Part shown: positions 36,540 to 45,684 of the stretch, in pieces
Numbering within the stretch: the stretch's first letter is position 1
Layout: every line of letters starts with the position of its first letter
From: Acidobacteriota bacterium
GTDB taxonomy: Bacteria; Acidobacteriota; Terriglobia; Acidiferrales; UBA7541
DNA: 64,000 nt
NCBI GenBank assembly: GCA_021788095.1
Contig: JAJYLB010000003.1
Coordinates: 62,001-126,000, forward strand
Reading direction: 5' to 3'
Position numbers and translations under genes: made by a program
Notes under the pieces: model-generated
Seen by the model: the letters and a program-made list of their open reading frames with translations, nothing else
Database searches by the model: none
What the model was told of the DNA's origin: nothing

Positions 36540-37259
36540 GTGCACCATATCAGCCGCCGAGAGCTGAAGACCGACGAATTCCACGACGCGATGGAGCGCG
36601 GCGTCGAGATACTCCGCACTCACCAGAAAACGATCTGGCAGGCCAGCCTCGTTGTCGTGGTGGCGGCCGCGGCGTTCTTTGGCTGGCGCTATTACTCGAG
36701 CCGGCAGACCGCCAAGGCCTCCGCTGCCTTCGCTCGCGCCATCGCCATTTACGATACCCCGGTACAGGGCACCACCCAGCAGCCCCTTCCGGGCCAGGCG
36801 ACCTTCCCCTCGTCCGCGGCCAAGTATACGGCGGCGGATCAGGCGCTCGCTTCGGTCGCCACCCAGTATCCGAGCACGCACTACGGCGAGATTGCGCGTT
36901 ATTACTCGGGGATCAGCCTGGAGAAGTTGGGGCGCTACAGCGAGGCGGAGATGTGGCTCCGGCCGCTGGCCGATGGCGGCGACACCCAATTCAAGGCGCT
37001 CGCCCAGTTCGAGCTTGCCCATGTGTACGAGCAGATGGGCAAGTCGCAGCAGGCGGTGGCGCTCTACCAGCAACTGCTCGCCAAACCGAGCGTCTTCGTT
37101 CCCAAACCGGTCATCCTTCTCGCGCTCGGCGATCATTACGCGGCGGCGAAAGACGTCGCGCAAGCCGTGAAATATTACGAGCAGGTCAAGAGCGAGTACG
37201 CGAACACCGGCCTCGCCGATCAGGCCGATCAGCGGCTCGAGATGCTCGGCAAGACGTAA
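36540..37259 (+). CDS. membrane-anchored TPR protein, YfgM-like
   Basis: 239 residues from GTG 36540, behind AAGGAG inside the end of the preceding gene. Cytoplasmic N-terminus (VHHISRRELKTDEFHDAMERGVEILRTHQK), one membrane helix (TIWQASLVVVVAAAAFFGWRYY), then TPR-like repeats: YTAADQALASVATQYPSTHYGEIARYYSGIS, RYSEAEMWLRPLADGG and AVALYQQLLAK. The layout matches YfgM/TPR_21 proteins, which assist export in association with the Sec translocon. The ranking of helix then repeats is certain; the role is by analogy. Confidence 0.85.
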   Translation: MHHISRRELKTDEFHDAMERGVEILRTHQKTIWQASLVVVVAAAAFFGWRYYSSRQTAKASAAFARAIAIYDTPVQGTTQQPLPGQATFPSSAAKYTAADQALASVATQYPSTHYGEIARYYSGISLEKLGRYSEAEMWLRPLADGGDTQFKALAQFELAHVYEQMGKSQQAVALYQQLLAKPSVFVPKPVILLALGDHYAAAKDVAQAVKYYEQVKSEYANTGLADQADQRLEMLGKT

Positions 37260-37269
37260 CCGGCCGACC

Positions 37270-38418
37270 ATGGCCCCGGCGCCGTATGCGATGGAGGTGG
37301 AGCGTTCCCGGGGCCGGCGCCATCCCGAACCGCCCCATCCCTACCGGAATCCCTACGCCCGCGACCGCGACCGCATCATTCACTCGCGCGCCTTCCGCCG
37401 CTTGGAAGCCAAGACCCAGGTCTTTACCACGCGGTTTTCCGATCATTTCCGCAATCGGCTCACCCATACCCTCGAAGTCGCTCAGATCGCCCGCACGGTG
37501 GCCGGCGCTCTGGGCCTCAATACCGACCTGGCGGAAGCCCTGGCCCTCGCCCACGATATCGGCCATCCTCCGTTCGGCCACGCCGGCGAGCGCCGGCTCG
37601 ACGAGCGGATGCGGCGCTACGGGGACCAGTTCGAGCACAATCGCCATGCGCTGCGCATCGTCGAGCAATTCGAGATGCGCTACCTGGATTTCCCCGGCTT
37701 GAATCTGACTTTCGAGGTGCGCGAAGGCATCGTGAAGCATTCCCGCGATTACACGGCGGCCGAAGCGCCCGACCTGGCCGAGTACCAGCTCGATTCGCGC
37801 CCCCCTCTCGAGGCGCAAATCATCGATCCCGTCGACGAGATCGCCTACCACATCGCCGACACCGATGACGGTTTCGAAGCTCGTATCGTCGATCCCGACC
37901 ACCTGCTCGCCGAGGTGGAGTTCGTGGCCGAGATCTATCGGGAGGTTGACCGCGGCCACAGGGAGGGGCGCCACTGGATGAAGCTCACCGAAGCGCTGCG
38001 GCGCGCGCTCGACCGGATGGTGACCGACCTTATCGACCAAACCCGCGCTGCCGCAGCCGCCGCGGGCGTCGGCGACGTGGAAGATGTCCGGCGGGCGCCC
38101 GCGCGCCTGGCTCGGCTGTCGCCGGAAGTGGCGGCGGGGGCGGCCGCCTGGAAGCGCTTCCTCACCGCCCATTTGTACGAACAGCCGTCTATCGTCGCCG
38201 ATCGCGCCCGGTCGGTGGAATCTTTGGACGAACTTTTTCAGTTCTTCCTCGACCGCCCCGGCGAGATGCCCGGCTATTTCGCCGAACAGGCGCGCCAGTT
38301 GCCGGTTCATCGGGTCGTGTGCGACTACATCGCGGGAATGACCGATTCGTATCTGTTGCGACTCCACCGGGAGCGCGTGCTCGGCCAGCGTCCTTCGACC
38401 AAACGGTCCTCGCGGTAA
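37270..38418 (+). CDS. dgt: deoxyguanosinetriphosphate triphosphohydrolase (dGTPase) family
   Basis: 382 residues. The HD-domain metal ligands are visible: RLTHTLEVAQIARTVA (His), LALAHDIGHPPFGHAGE (His-Asp plus the following conserved His) and later DPVDEIAYHIADTDDG (Asp). RIIHSRAFRRLEAKTQVF near the N-terminus and GIVKHSRDY are diagnostic. The enzyme hydrolyses dGTP (or other dNTPs) to the nucleoside and triphosphate. It begins 10 bp after the TPR gene on the same strand. Confidence 0.95.
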   Translation: MAPAPYAMEVERSRGRRHPEPPHPYRNPYARDRDRIIHSRAFRRLEAKTQVFTTRFSDHFRNRLTHTLEVAQIARTVAGALGLNTDLAEALALAHDIGHPPFGHAGERRLDERMRRYGDQFEHNRHALRIVEQFEMRYLDFPGLNLTFEVREGIVKHSRDYTAAEAPDLAEYQLDSRPPLEAQIIDPVDEIAYHIADTDDGFEARIVDPDHLLAEVEFVAEIYREVDRGHREGRHWMKLTEALRRALDRMVTDLIDQTRAAAAAAGVGDVEDVRRAPARLARLSPEVAAGAAAWKRFLTAHLYEQPSIVADRARSVESLDELFQFFLDRPGEMPGYFAEQARQLPVHRVVCDYIAGMTDSYLLRLHRERVLGQRPSTKRSSR

Positions 38419-38496
38419 GTGCCGAAGGATGAGAGGGTTGCGCCCTGGCTCCGCGGAGGGCGGCCCGGACGAGGGGCCAGATACCGACTTCGCTCC

Positions 38497-38524
38497 TTGA
38501 CTCGGCAAGGGGCACTTTTATAAT
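38497..38524 (+). promoter_or_regulatory. strong sigma-70-type promoter of the DUF177-rpmF-fab cluster
   Basis: TTGACT at 38497 and a perfect TATAAT at 38519 are separated by 16 bp. The -10 box overlaps the first ATG of the ORF track (38523), so transcription should start around 38531 and that ATG cannot be used from this promoter. Confidence 0.75.
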
Positions 38525-38543
38525 GGCTTCTGGACAATCCTCG

Positions 38544-39077
38544 ATGTTCCTCGATATTCACGAACTGGCTGTCCATCGCGTCCCGATTCGCAAGTCGTAC
38601 GCCCCGGGAAGCCTGGATTTCCACTCGACCGAATTCAGGCAGCTCGAGCCATTGACGGTGAGGGCGATGGCGGAACTCGTCGAGGGCCAAATCCACATCT
38701 TCGGCACGTTGCACACACGGATCGAACTGAACTGCGCCCGCTGCCTTGAGCCGGTGGCGGAGGAGGTCAGCCGGGATTTCGATCTGATCTATCGGCCGGC
38801 GAGCTGGGCCCCGCGGCAGGAAGACATCCACCTGAGCCTCGAGGAAACCGAGATCGCTTTCTTCCAAGGTGACGGGCTTTTTCTCGCCGATATTCTCTCC
38901 GAGCAGATTAACCTGGCCGTTCCCATGAAGGCGATCTGCCGGAGCGATTGCCGGGGCCTGTGCTCGCATTGCGGCGCCAATTTGAATTACGAGCAATGCG
39001 GTTGCGAAGCTCGGTCTGCGGATCCCCGCCTGGCGTCCCTCGAGCAGTTCAAGCTCGAATGGTTCAAGAAGCACTGA
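38544..39077 (+). CDS. DUF177 family protein (YceD-like), 23S rRNA accumulation protein
   Basis: 177 residues from ATG 38544 (MFLDIHELAVHRVPIRKSYA). The track ATG at 38523 lies in the -10 box, and the family usually begins near this second ATG. Typical features are the C-terminal domain with CARCLEPVAEEVSRDFDLIYR and the zinc-like CRSDCRGLCSHCGANLNYEQCGCE. The YceD family lies next to rpmF in nearly all bacteria and affects 23S rRNA levels. rpmF follows within 90 bp, as expected. Confidence 0.92.
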   Translation: MFLDIHELAVHRVPIRKSYAPGSLDFHSTEFRQLEPLTVRAMAELVEGQIHIFGTLHTRIELNCARCLEPVAEEVSRDFDLIYRPASWAPRQEDIHLSLEETEIAFFQGDGLFLADILSEQINLAVPMKAICRSDCRGLCSHCGANLNYEQCGCEARSADPRLASLEQFKLEWFKKH

Positions 39078-39165
39078 CAACACACGCCTGCCTGGGCGGG
39101 ACCCGAGTCCAGGGGTCCCCACATGAGGCGGCACGAGAGTAAATTTCAGCCGGTGAGGCTCGACG

Positions 39166-39345
39166 ATGGCAAATCCTAAGCGGCGACATTCGAAGGCACG
39201 GAAGAACAAGCGGCGGGCCCAGGACCGGCTGTTCGCGTCCTCGCACGCCCCTTGCCCCCATTGTCACGAGATGAAGCTTCCGCATCAGGCTTGTCCCCAT
39301 TGCGGGTACTATAAGGGGCGGCAAGTCATCGCGGCGGAAGCCTGA
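39166..39345 (+). CDS. rpmF: 50S ribosomal protein L32, zinc-binding form
   Basis: Not in the ORF track because of its length. 59 codons: MANPKRRHSKARKNKRRAQD at the start, then CPHCHEMKLPHQACPHCGYY with two C-x2-C pairs. The start ATG at 39166 follows GGTGAGGCTCGACG. L32 is a 50S protein near the E site. The position between DUF177 and plsX is the standard order linking ribosome and fatty-acid synthesis genes. Confidence 0.97.
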   Translation: MANPKRRHSKARKNKRRAQDRLFASSHAPCPHCHEMKLPHQACPHCGYYKGRQVIAAEA

Positions 39346-39392
39346 CCCGCCTGCCGGTGGGAACTTCACCTTTCCCGATCAGGCCGACACTC

Positions 39393-40415
39393 ATGATTAG
39401 GGTGGCTCTCGATGCGATGGGAGGCGACCACGCGCCCCGGGTGGAGGTGGAGGGGGCCATCGCTGCCGCACGCGAGCTTGGCGCCACGGTCCTGTTAGTC
39501 GGCCGTCCCGAAGCGCTCAAGGCGGAGCTGGGGCGGCAGCGCCAGCGGGGTCTTCCCATCGAGATCGTTCCGGCCAGCGAAGTCATCACCATGTCGGATT
39601 CTCCCGGCTTGGCGTTCCGCAAGAAGCGGAACAGCTCCGTCCACCTCGCCGCCCATCTGGTGCGGGACGGCAAGGCCGACGCCCTGGTGAGCGCAGGGAA
39701 CACCGGCGCCGTCCTGGCCGTGGCCCGGTTCGTTTTGGGAATGTTGCCCTCGGTGAGCCGGCCGGCCCTGGCCGCTCCGTTTCCCACGAGCCGCGGGGGC
39801 GTCGCGGTCATCCTGGACGTCGGGGCGAACGTCGATTCGAAGGTCAATCACCTGCTGCAATTTGCGGTGATGGGCGAGATCTATTATCGAACCGTGTTTC
39901 GCGCCCGCCGGCCCCGGGTGGGCCTGCTCTCGATCGGCGAGGAGGAAAGCAAGGGCAACGAGCTGGTGCGGGAAGCGCACAACGAACTGAAGAACATTCC
40001 GCTCCACTTCGTCGGCAACGTCGAAGGCCGGGACGTCTTCACCGGAGCCGTCGCCGACGTAATCGTTTCCGACGGCTTCATCGGCAACATCGCCCTCAAG
40101 ATCAGCGAAGGGGTGGCCGAACTGATTTCCACCAAGCTGAAGGAAGCCTTGAGCAGCACGCTTCGCGCCCAAGTCGGTTACGTCCTCTCGAAGCGGGCGT
40201 ACGCCGACTTCCGGCGCAAAATCGACTATTCAGAGTACGGTGGCGCGCCGCTCCTGGGCGTTAGAGGCATCTGCGTCATCGCCCACGGCCGCTCGAACCC
40301 CAACGCGATCAAGAACGCCATTCGCGTTGCCGTCGAAATGGCCCAGGGGCGCGTCAACGAGAAAATCGAACGGGAACTTTCGGCCGCGTGGGTTACCTCC
40401 ATACGCGAGGACTGA
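39393..40415 (+). CDS. plsX: phosphate acyltransferase PlsX
   Basis: 340 residues from ATG 39393 (MIRVALDAMGGDHAPRVEVEG); the earlier track start adds unrelated residues. PlsX converts acyl-ACP to acyl-phosphate, the first step to phospholipids with PlsY. Conserved motifs are ALDAMGGDHAP, VSAGNTGA, RPALAAPFPT, LDVGANVDSK, SIGEEESKGNELVREAH, VSDGFIGNIALK and GGAPLLGVRG. fabD follows after nine bases. The gene normally next in order, fabH, is absent. Confidence 0.97.
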   Translation: MIRVALDAMGGDHAPRVEVEGAIAAARELGATVLLVGRPEALKAELGRQRQRGLPIEIVPASEVITMSDSPGLAFRKKRNSSVHLAAHLVRDGKADALVSAGNTGAVLAVARFVLGMLPSVSRPALAAPFPTSRGGVAVILDVGANVDSKVNHLLQFAVMGEIYYRTVFRARRPRVGLLSIGEEESKGNELVREAHNELKNIPLHFVGNVEGRDVFTGAVADVIVSDGFIGNIALKISEGVAELISTKLKEALSSTLRAQVGYVLSKRAYADFRRKIDYSEYGGAPLLGVRGICVIAHGRSNPNAIKNAIRVAVEMAQGRVNEKIERELSAAWVTSIRED

Positions 40416-40424
40416 GGCAACGGA

Positions 40425-41384
40425 ATGGGCAAAATCGCGTTTCTCTTCCCCGGCCAGGCTTCCCAATATCCTTCGATGGGGCGCGAGCTGTTCGAGAAGT
40501 TTCCCGCTGCCCGCGAGGCCTTCCAGCAGGCCGATCAGGCGGCGGGATTCCCGCTCTCGAAGCTGTGCTTCGAAGGCACGGAAGACGACCTCAAGCTCAC
40601 CGAGAATACCCAGCCGGCCATTCTGGCCGTCTCCATCGCCGCCTACCGCGTTCTCGCCGAGCGCGGCAACATTCCCGACTTCGTCGCCGGACATAGCCTG
40701 GGGGAGTATTCGGCTCTGGTGGCGGCCGGCTCGCTCGATTTCACCGAGGCCATCCGGCTCGTGCGCAGCCGCGGACGCTTTATGCAGGAAGCGGTTCCGG
40801 CGGGTGTGGGAGCCATGGCCGCCATTCTCGGACTCGCCCCCGCGCTTGTGGCCGAGATCTGCCACCGTGCCGCCGACGGCGAGGTGCTCGCCCCGGCCAA
40901 CCTCAACGCGCCCGAGCAGACCGTGATTTCCGGCGCGGCGGCGGCGGTGAAGCGCGCGGTCGAAATCGCCTCCCAAAGCGGCGCGAAGCGCGCGGTGTTG
41001 CTCCCGGTTTCCGCGCCCTTTCATTGCGAGTTGATGAAACCGGCGGAGCAGCGGCTGGAAGCCGATTTGCGGCGCGCCACCTTCGGCGAGCTGAAAGTGC
41101 CGCTCTTCACCAACGTGGACGCCGAAGCCATCACTTCGGGCGAGGAGGCGCGCGCGGCGCTCGTCCGGCAAGTTTGCCAGCCGGTGCTCTGGGAGGAATC
41201 GGTGCGCGGAATGATTGGGGAGGGTGTCTCGCTGTTTGTCGAGGTGGGGCCCGGCCGCGTACTCAGCGGGTTGGTACGGCAGATCGACCGCTCGGTCCGC
41301 GTCGCCAACGTCGAAGACGAAGCGACTTTGGCCTCTGCGACGGACAAACTCTCGCGCGAGCGGCTGTCGGTTGCGGAAACGTAG
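40425..41384 (+). CDS. fabD: malonyl-CoA-ACP transacylase
   Basis: 319 residues. FLFPGQASQYPSMGRELFE is the typical start, GHSLGEYSALVAAGSLDF holds the nucleophile Ser, and VSAPFHCELMKPAEQRL the catalytic His. The ACP-binding and substrate Arg lies in VRSRGRFMQEAVP. The enzyme loads malonyl groups on ACP for elongation. Part of the plsX-fabD-fabG-acpP-fabF operon; fabG follows after a 93-bp gap. Confidence 0.97.
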   Translation: MGKIAFLFPGQASQYPSMGRELFEKFPAAREAFQQADQAAGFPLSKLCFEGTEDDLKLTENTQPAILAVSIAAYRVLAERGNIPDFVAGHSLGEYSALVAAGSLDFTEAIRLVRSRGRFMQEAVPAGVGAMAAILGLAPALVAEICHRAADGEVLAPANLNAPEQTVISGAAAAVKRAVEIASQSGAKRAVLLPVSAPFHCELMKPAEQRLEADLRRATFGELKVPLFTNVDAEAITSGEEARAALVRQVCQPVLWEESVRGMIGEGVSLFVEVGPGRVLSGLVRQIDRSVRVANVEDEATLASATDKLSRERLSVAET

Positions 41385-41477
41385 CGAAGCTTCGCGGCCG
41401 CTTGACCCGGTGCGAACGGGCCTCGCCGCCGCCCTGCGGCTCGTCTTTTCCGGCGCTTCCCAAGGAAGCAGACGGTC

Positions 41478-42224
41478 ATGTTCCGACTCCAGGATCGAGT
41501 GGCTCTCGTCACCGGCGCCTCGCGGGGTATCGGGGAGGCCGTAGCCCGCGCGCTGGCCGAGGCCGGCGCGAGCGTCGCTCTGGCCGCGCGCGACACCGGG
41601 AAGCTTGCCGCCGTCAAGGCGGGGATCGAGGCTGCCGGAGGCGTCGCCTTCGAAGTCGCCCTCGACGTCGCCGATCCCGCACAGGTGAAGGCGGGCTTCC
41701 GGCAGACGCTCGAGCGGTTTGGCCGGCTCGATATCCTGGTGAACAACGCCGGCATTACCCGCGACGGCCTCTCCCTCCGCATGAAGCCGGAGGATTGGGA
41801 ATCGGTCCTGCGCACCAATCTCACCGGCGCCCACCTCTGCGTGCAGCAGGCGATTCCGCCGATGCTGCGGCAGCGCTGGGGCCGCATCATCAATATCTCT
41901 TCCGTCGTCGCCGAGATGGGAAACGCCGGCCAGGCGAACTACATCGCTTCCAAAGCCGGCTTGATCGGGCTGACCAAGGCCTTGGCCACGGAACTGGCTT
42001 CGCGGAACATCACCGTCAATGCCGTTGCGCCCGGATTCGTCGCCACCGCGATGACCGAGTCGCTCCCGGAAAAGGCCGCCGAGCAGCTCGCGTCCCGGAT
42101 TCCGCTGGGGCGAATGGGTCAACCGGCCGACGTGGCCGCCGCAGTCCTCTTTCTGGCCACCGAGGAAGCCGGCTACATCACCGGGCACGTCCTCGACGTC
42201 AATGGCGGGATCTACATGGCTTGA
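41478..42224 (+). CDS. fabG: 3-oxoacyl-ACP reductase
   Basis: 248 residues, a classical short-chain dehydrogenase. The NADPH-binding VTGASRGIGEAVARAL, NNAGITRDGLSLRMKPEDW, and the catalytic Ser-Tyr-Lys (INISSVVAEMGNAGQANYIASKAG) are complete. The C-terminus GYITGHVLDVNGGIYM is typical for FabG. Reduces 3-ketoacyl-ACP in fatty acid elongation. Context (fabD before, acpP after) leaves little doubt. Confidence 0.97.
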   Translation: MFRLQDRVALVTGASRGIGEAVARALAEAGASVALAARDTGKLAAVKAGIEAAGGVAFEVALDVADPAQVKAGFRQTLERFGRLDILVNNAGITRDGLSLRMKPEDWESVLRTNLTGAHLCVQQAIPPMLRQRWGRIINISSVVAEMGNAGQANYIASKAGLIGLTKALATELASRNITVNAVAPGFVATAMTESLPEKAAEQLASRIPLGRMGQPADVAAAVLFLATEEAGYITGHVLDVNGGIYMA

Positions 42225-42347
42225 CGAAGTTGACCGGGTGCGGGGCGCTGACTAGAATGGGCGAGTCTCGTGGCCTAGACGCGCGCGGCTGGTGACGGCC
42301 CCGCGCCAGGTCCTGGAGTGAGGAAGCCGAGCGGAGGAATCGAGAGC

Positions 42348-42593
42348 ATGGCCAGTGTTGAGGAACGCGTAAAGCAGATCATCGTGGAACAGCTCGGCGT
42401 GGACGAGGCGGAGGTGACTCCCACCGCCTCTTTCGTGGACGATCTGGGCGCCGATTCGCTCGACACGGTCGAGCTGGTGATGGCCTTCGAGGAGTCGTTT
42501 GGGATCGAGATTCCCGACGAAGACGCCGAAAAGATCGCCACCGTTCAGGATGCGATCAACTACATCGAGAAGCACACGCAAGCCAAGAAGTAG
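42348..42593 (+). CDS. acpP: acyl carrier protein
   Basis: 81 residues from ATG 42348 ([20 protein letters not shown]), preceded by GGAGGAATCGAGAGC. The phosphopantetheine attachment Ser is in the [19 protein letters not shown] motif. The acidic helical protein carries growing acyl chains between Fab enzymes. The track start is 10 codons upstream and is less likely. fabF follows after about 50 bp. Confidence 0.97.
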   Translation: MASVEERVKQIIVEQLGVDEAEVTPTASFVDDLGADSLDTVELVMAFEESFGIEIPDEDAEKIATVQDAINYIEKHTQAKK

Positions 42594-42644
42594 GCTCATC
42601 CGCCGTCCCCGGATCCTTTTCTCCGAGTGCAGGAGGAACACGCC

Positions 42645-43886
42645 TTGAGTCGTCGCGTGGTCGTTACCGGCGTAGGGTTGGTCTGCGCCTGCGGCATTGG
42701 GGCCGCCGAGGCCTGGCCGAACCTGCTGGCAGGCAAGCCGGGCGTCCGGCGGATCACCCAGTTCGATCCCAGCGGGTTCGATTGCCAGATCGCCGGCGAA
42801 GTGCCCGATTTCGATCCGCTGCGCTGGGTGGAGAAGAAAGAGCTGAAGAAGATGGGGCGGTTCATTCAGCTCGCCATCGCCTCCGCCGACGACGCCGTGC
42901 GCATGGCGGGCCTTACCGTCACACCCGAGATTGCCGATCGCGTCGGCGTCTATATCGGCTCGGGCATCGGCGGGTTCGACGTGATCGAGCGGGAGCATTC
43001 GAAGCTGCTCCAAGGCGGGCCCGGCAGAATCAGCCCCTTTTTCATACCTTCGGCGATCGTCAATCTCGCTTCCGGTTACGTTTCCATCCGCTACGGCGCT
43101 CGCGGACCGAATTCGGCGACGGCCACGGCGTGTTCGGCTTCCGCGCATGCGGTGGGCGACAGTTTCCACATCATCGGGCGCTCCGACGCCGAGGTGATGA
43201 TCTGCGGCGGCTCGGAGGGCGCCATCACCCCGATGTGCATAGGCGGGTTCGGCGCCATGCGCGCGCTATCGACCCGCAACGACGCGCCCGCGCGGGCCAG
43301 CCGGCCCTTCGACGCGCAGCGGGACGGGTTTGTGGTGGGCGAGGGCTCGGGCGTTCTCGTGCTGGAATCGCTCGAACACGCCCAGCGCCGCGGCGCGCCG
43401 ATTCTCGCGGAGATCGTCGGCTACGGGATGAGCGGCGACGCTTTCCACATCACGCAGCCCGCCGACCAGGGCGACGGCGCCTATCGCGTGATGAAGCTCG
43501 CCCTTCAACACGGCGGCGTCCCGCTCGAGGAGATCGGCTATATCAACGCGCATGGCACCGGCACGCAAATCGGCGACGCCATCGAAACCGTGGCCATCAA
43601 GCGGGTTTTCGGCGAGCGCGCCGCCCAAGTGCCGATCAGCTCCACCAAGTCGATGACTGGGCATCTGCTCGGCGGCGCCGGCGGGCTCGAGGCGGGGATC
43701 AGCGTCCTCGCCCTGCGCGACAGGATCCTGCCGCCCACGATCAATTACGAAACCCCCGACCCTGCCTGCGATCTCGACTACATCCCCAACCATGCACGCC
43801 GCGCCGAGCTGCGCTACGCCCTGTCGAATTCCTTCGGCTTTGGCGGGACCAATGCCGCCCTGCTCTTCAAGCGCTGGGAGGGGTGA
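42645..43886 (+). CDS. fabF: 3-oxoacyl-ACP synthase II
   Basis: 413 residues from TTG 42645, eight bases after AGGAGG; the GTG at 42627 in the track lies upstream of that RBS. The Cys-His-His triad is complete: TATACSASAHAVGDSF, YINAHGTGTQIGD and SSTKSMTGHLLGGAGG. It also keeps SNSFGFGGTNAALLF. FabF elongates acyl-ACP by condensation with malonyl-ACP. Ends the fatty acid cluster; etfB follows 10 bp later. Confidence 0.96.
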   Translation: MSRRVVVTGVGLVCACGIGAAEAWPNLLAGKPGVRRITQFDPSGFDCQIAGEVPDFDPLRWVEKKELKKMGRFIQLAIASADDAVRMAGLTVTPEIADRVGVYIGSGIGGFDVIEREHSKLLQGGPGRISPFFIPSAIVNLASGYVSIRYGARGPNSATATACSASAHAVGDSFHIIGRSDAEVMICGGSEGAITPMCIGGFGAMRALSTRNDAPARASRPFDAQRDGFVVGEGSGVLVLESLEHAQRRGAPILAEIVGYGMSGDAFHITQPADQGDGAYRVMKLALQHGGVPLEEIGYINAHGTGTQIGDAIETVAIKRVFGERAAQVPISSTKSMTGHLLGGAGGLEAGISVLALRDRILPPTINYETPDPACDLDYIPNHARRAELRYALSNSFGFGGTNAALLFKRWEG

Positions 43887-43896
43887 GGGAGGCGCG

Positions 43897-44670
43897 GTGA
43901 AAATCGGCGTATGCATCAAGCAGGTTCCCGCGCGCGATGCTCCGCTCGCCATCGCCCCGGACTCCGCCTGGATTCGCGAAGCCGATATCGGTTTCGAAAT
44001 GAACGAGCCGGACGGCTACGCCCTCGAGGAGGCGCTGCGGCTCAAGGAGAAGCACGGGGGCGAGGTCGTCATCATCTCGCTCGGCCCCGAGCGCGCGAAG
44101 CAGACCATCAAGGAAGCCCTGGCCAAAGGCGCCGACCGCGCCATCCACGTCGTCGATCCGCTCTTCCACCGGCTCGATCCACTCGCTTCCGCGCGCTCGC
44201 TGGCTGCCGTGCTCCGCCCGGAAGCCCCCGATCTGGTTCTCACCGGCTTGCAGAGCGACGACCACGGCTTCGGGCAAACCGGCGTGCTGCTCGCGGAGCT
44301 GCTCGGGATGCCGCACGCCACCATCATCATCGAGATCGAGCTGCTCGACGGTAAGCTCAAGCTCAAGCGCGAACTCGAAGCCGGCTGGTTCCAACGGATC
44401 GAGGCGCCGCTCCCAGCCGTCCTGAGCATCCAGTCGGGCATCAACAAGCCCCGCTACGCCACGCTTAAGGGGATCATGGCGGCGAAGAAAAAAGAGATTC
44501 AATCCGTGGATCGCTCGAGCCTGGGCTTGGCGGACGAGCCCACGCAGAAACTCGAGCGCATCTACGTCCCGCAAAAGACCAAGCAGACCGAGTTCCTTAC
44601 CGGCTCGCCCAAAGAGGTAGCCGAAAAACTGCTCGAGAAGCTGCGTCACGAAGCCCGCGTGCTGCCCTAG
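43897..44670 (+). CDS. etfB: electron transfer flavoprotein beta subunit
   Basis: 257 residues from GTG 43897 (VKIGVCIKQVPARDAPLAI). Recognised by FEMNEPDGYALEEALRLKEKHGGEVVIISLGPERAKQTIKEALAKGADRAIHV and the signature-like IEIELLDGKLKLKRELEAGWFQRIEAPLPAVLSIQSGINKPRYATLKGIMAAKKK. EtfB binds AMP and shuttles electrons with EtfA from acyl-CoA dehydrogenases. It starts right after fabF and precedes etfA by 33 bp. Confidence 0.96.
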   Translation: MKIGVCIKQVPARDAPLAIAPDSAWIREADIGFEMNEPDGYALEEALRLKEKHGGEVVIISLGPERAKQTIKEALAKGADRAIHVVDPLFHRLDPLASARSLAAVLRPEAPDLVLTGLQSDDHGFGQTGVLLAELLGMPHATIIIEIELLDGKLKLKRELEAGWFQRIEAPLPAVLSIQSGINKPRYATLKGIMAAKKKEIQSVDRSSLGLADEPTQKLERIYVPQKTKQTEFLTGSPKEVAEKLLEKLRHEARVLP

Positions 44671-44703
44671 CAGGGCGCTGCAAGACGCCCTGGAGGACCG
44701 TCC

Positions 44704-45684
44704 ATGAAAATTCTGGTGGTTGCCGAACAGCGGCAAGGCAAATGGAATCCCGTGAGTTTCGAGACGCTGGCTGCCGCTCAGCAGCTTGCCCGGGAAAGCT
44801 CCTCCGAGCTGCGCGTCGCCTTGGCGGGGCACGAGGTCGCCGCGCTCGCCGAAGAACTCGCCGCCAAGCAGCTCGACGAAGTTCTCCTGCTCGATCACGC
44901 CCTCCTCGAGCCGTACACCGCCGACGGTTTCGCGGCCGCGATTCGGCAGGCGGTCGAGCGGTCCGCACCCGATCTCTTGCTTCTGCCTCACACCTATCAG
45001 GTACGCGACTTCGCCCCGAAACTCGCCGCGTCTCTGGGCAAGGGCATGATCGGGGATGCCATTGGCTACCGGTACGAAAACGGACGCGTGGTCTTCGTTC
45101 GCCAGATGTTCCAGGGCCGCACGAATGCCGACGTCGCTCCGGCCGGCGCGCCGCCCTGGTTCGCGTCGTTCCAAGCCGGCGCGTTCCGCGCCGATCGCCT
45201 CGAAACATCCAGCGGCGGGAACGCGCCCATCACGCGCGTGGCCATCGGCCTCGATCCCGGCGCGATTCGCACCAGGCCGCTCGAGCTATTCCGCGAGGCG
45301 AAGCAAGCCGTCGACCTGACCCAGGCCGCGATCATCGTCTCGGTGGGCCGCGGGATCAAGGAGCAGACGAATCTCCCGCTCGCCGAGAAGCTCGCGAAAC
45401 TACTCGGCGGCGAGCTCGCGGCGTCGCGGCCCATTTGCGACGAAGGCTGGCTGCCCATGGATCGCCAGATCGGCAGTTCCGGCCAGACGGTCGCGCCGAA
45501 ACTTTATCTCGCCTTGGGCATCAGCGGCGCCATCCAGCACGTGGTGGGCATGAAAGCTTCGCGAACGGTCGTGGCCGTCAATAAGGATCGGAACGCGCCC
45601 ATCTTCGAAGTCGCCGATTACGGCATTGTGGGCGACCTCTTCGAAATCGTTCCCGCGCTCATCGCCCAGCTCGAAGCCCCCTAA
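44704..45684 (+). CDS. etfA: electron transfer flavoprotein alpha subunit
   Basis: 326 residues. The C-terminal FAD-binding domain is clear: [108 protein letters not shown]. The N-terminal domain is more divergent ([20 protein letters not shown]). It accepts electrons from flavin dehydrogenases and passes them to the ETF-quinone oxidoreductase encoded 550 bp downstream on the same strand. Confidence 0.97.
   Translation: MKILVVAEQRQGKWNPVSFETLAAAQQLARESSSELRVALAGHEVAALAEELAAKQLDEVLLLDHALLEPYTADGFAAAIRQAVERSAPDLLLLPHTYQVRDFAPKLAASLGKGMIGDAIGYRYENGRVVFVRQMFQGRTNADVAPAGAPPWFASFQAGAFRADRLETSSGGNAPITRVAIGLDPGAIRTRPLELFREAKQAVDLTQAAIIVSVGRGIKEQTNLPLAEKLAKLLGGELAASRPICDEGWLPMDRQIGSSGQTVAPKLYLALGISGAIQHVVGMKASRTVVAVNKDRNAPIFEVADYGIVGDLFEIVPALIAQLEAP

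Noticed and set aside
40230-42188. 652-aa minus-strand ORF antisense to fabD/fabG
   Set aside because: Shadow of two well-identified genes.
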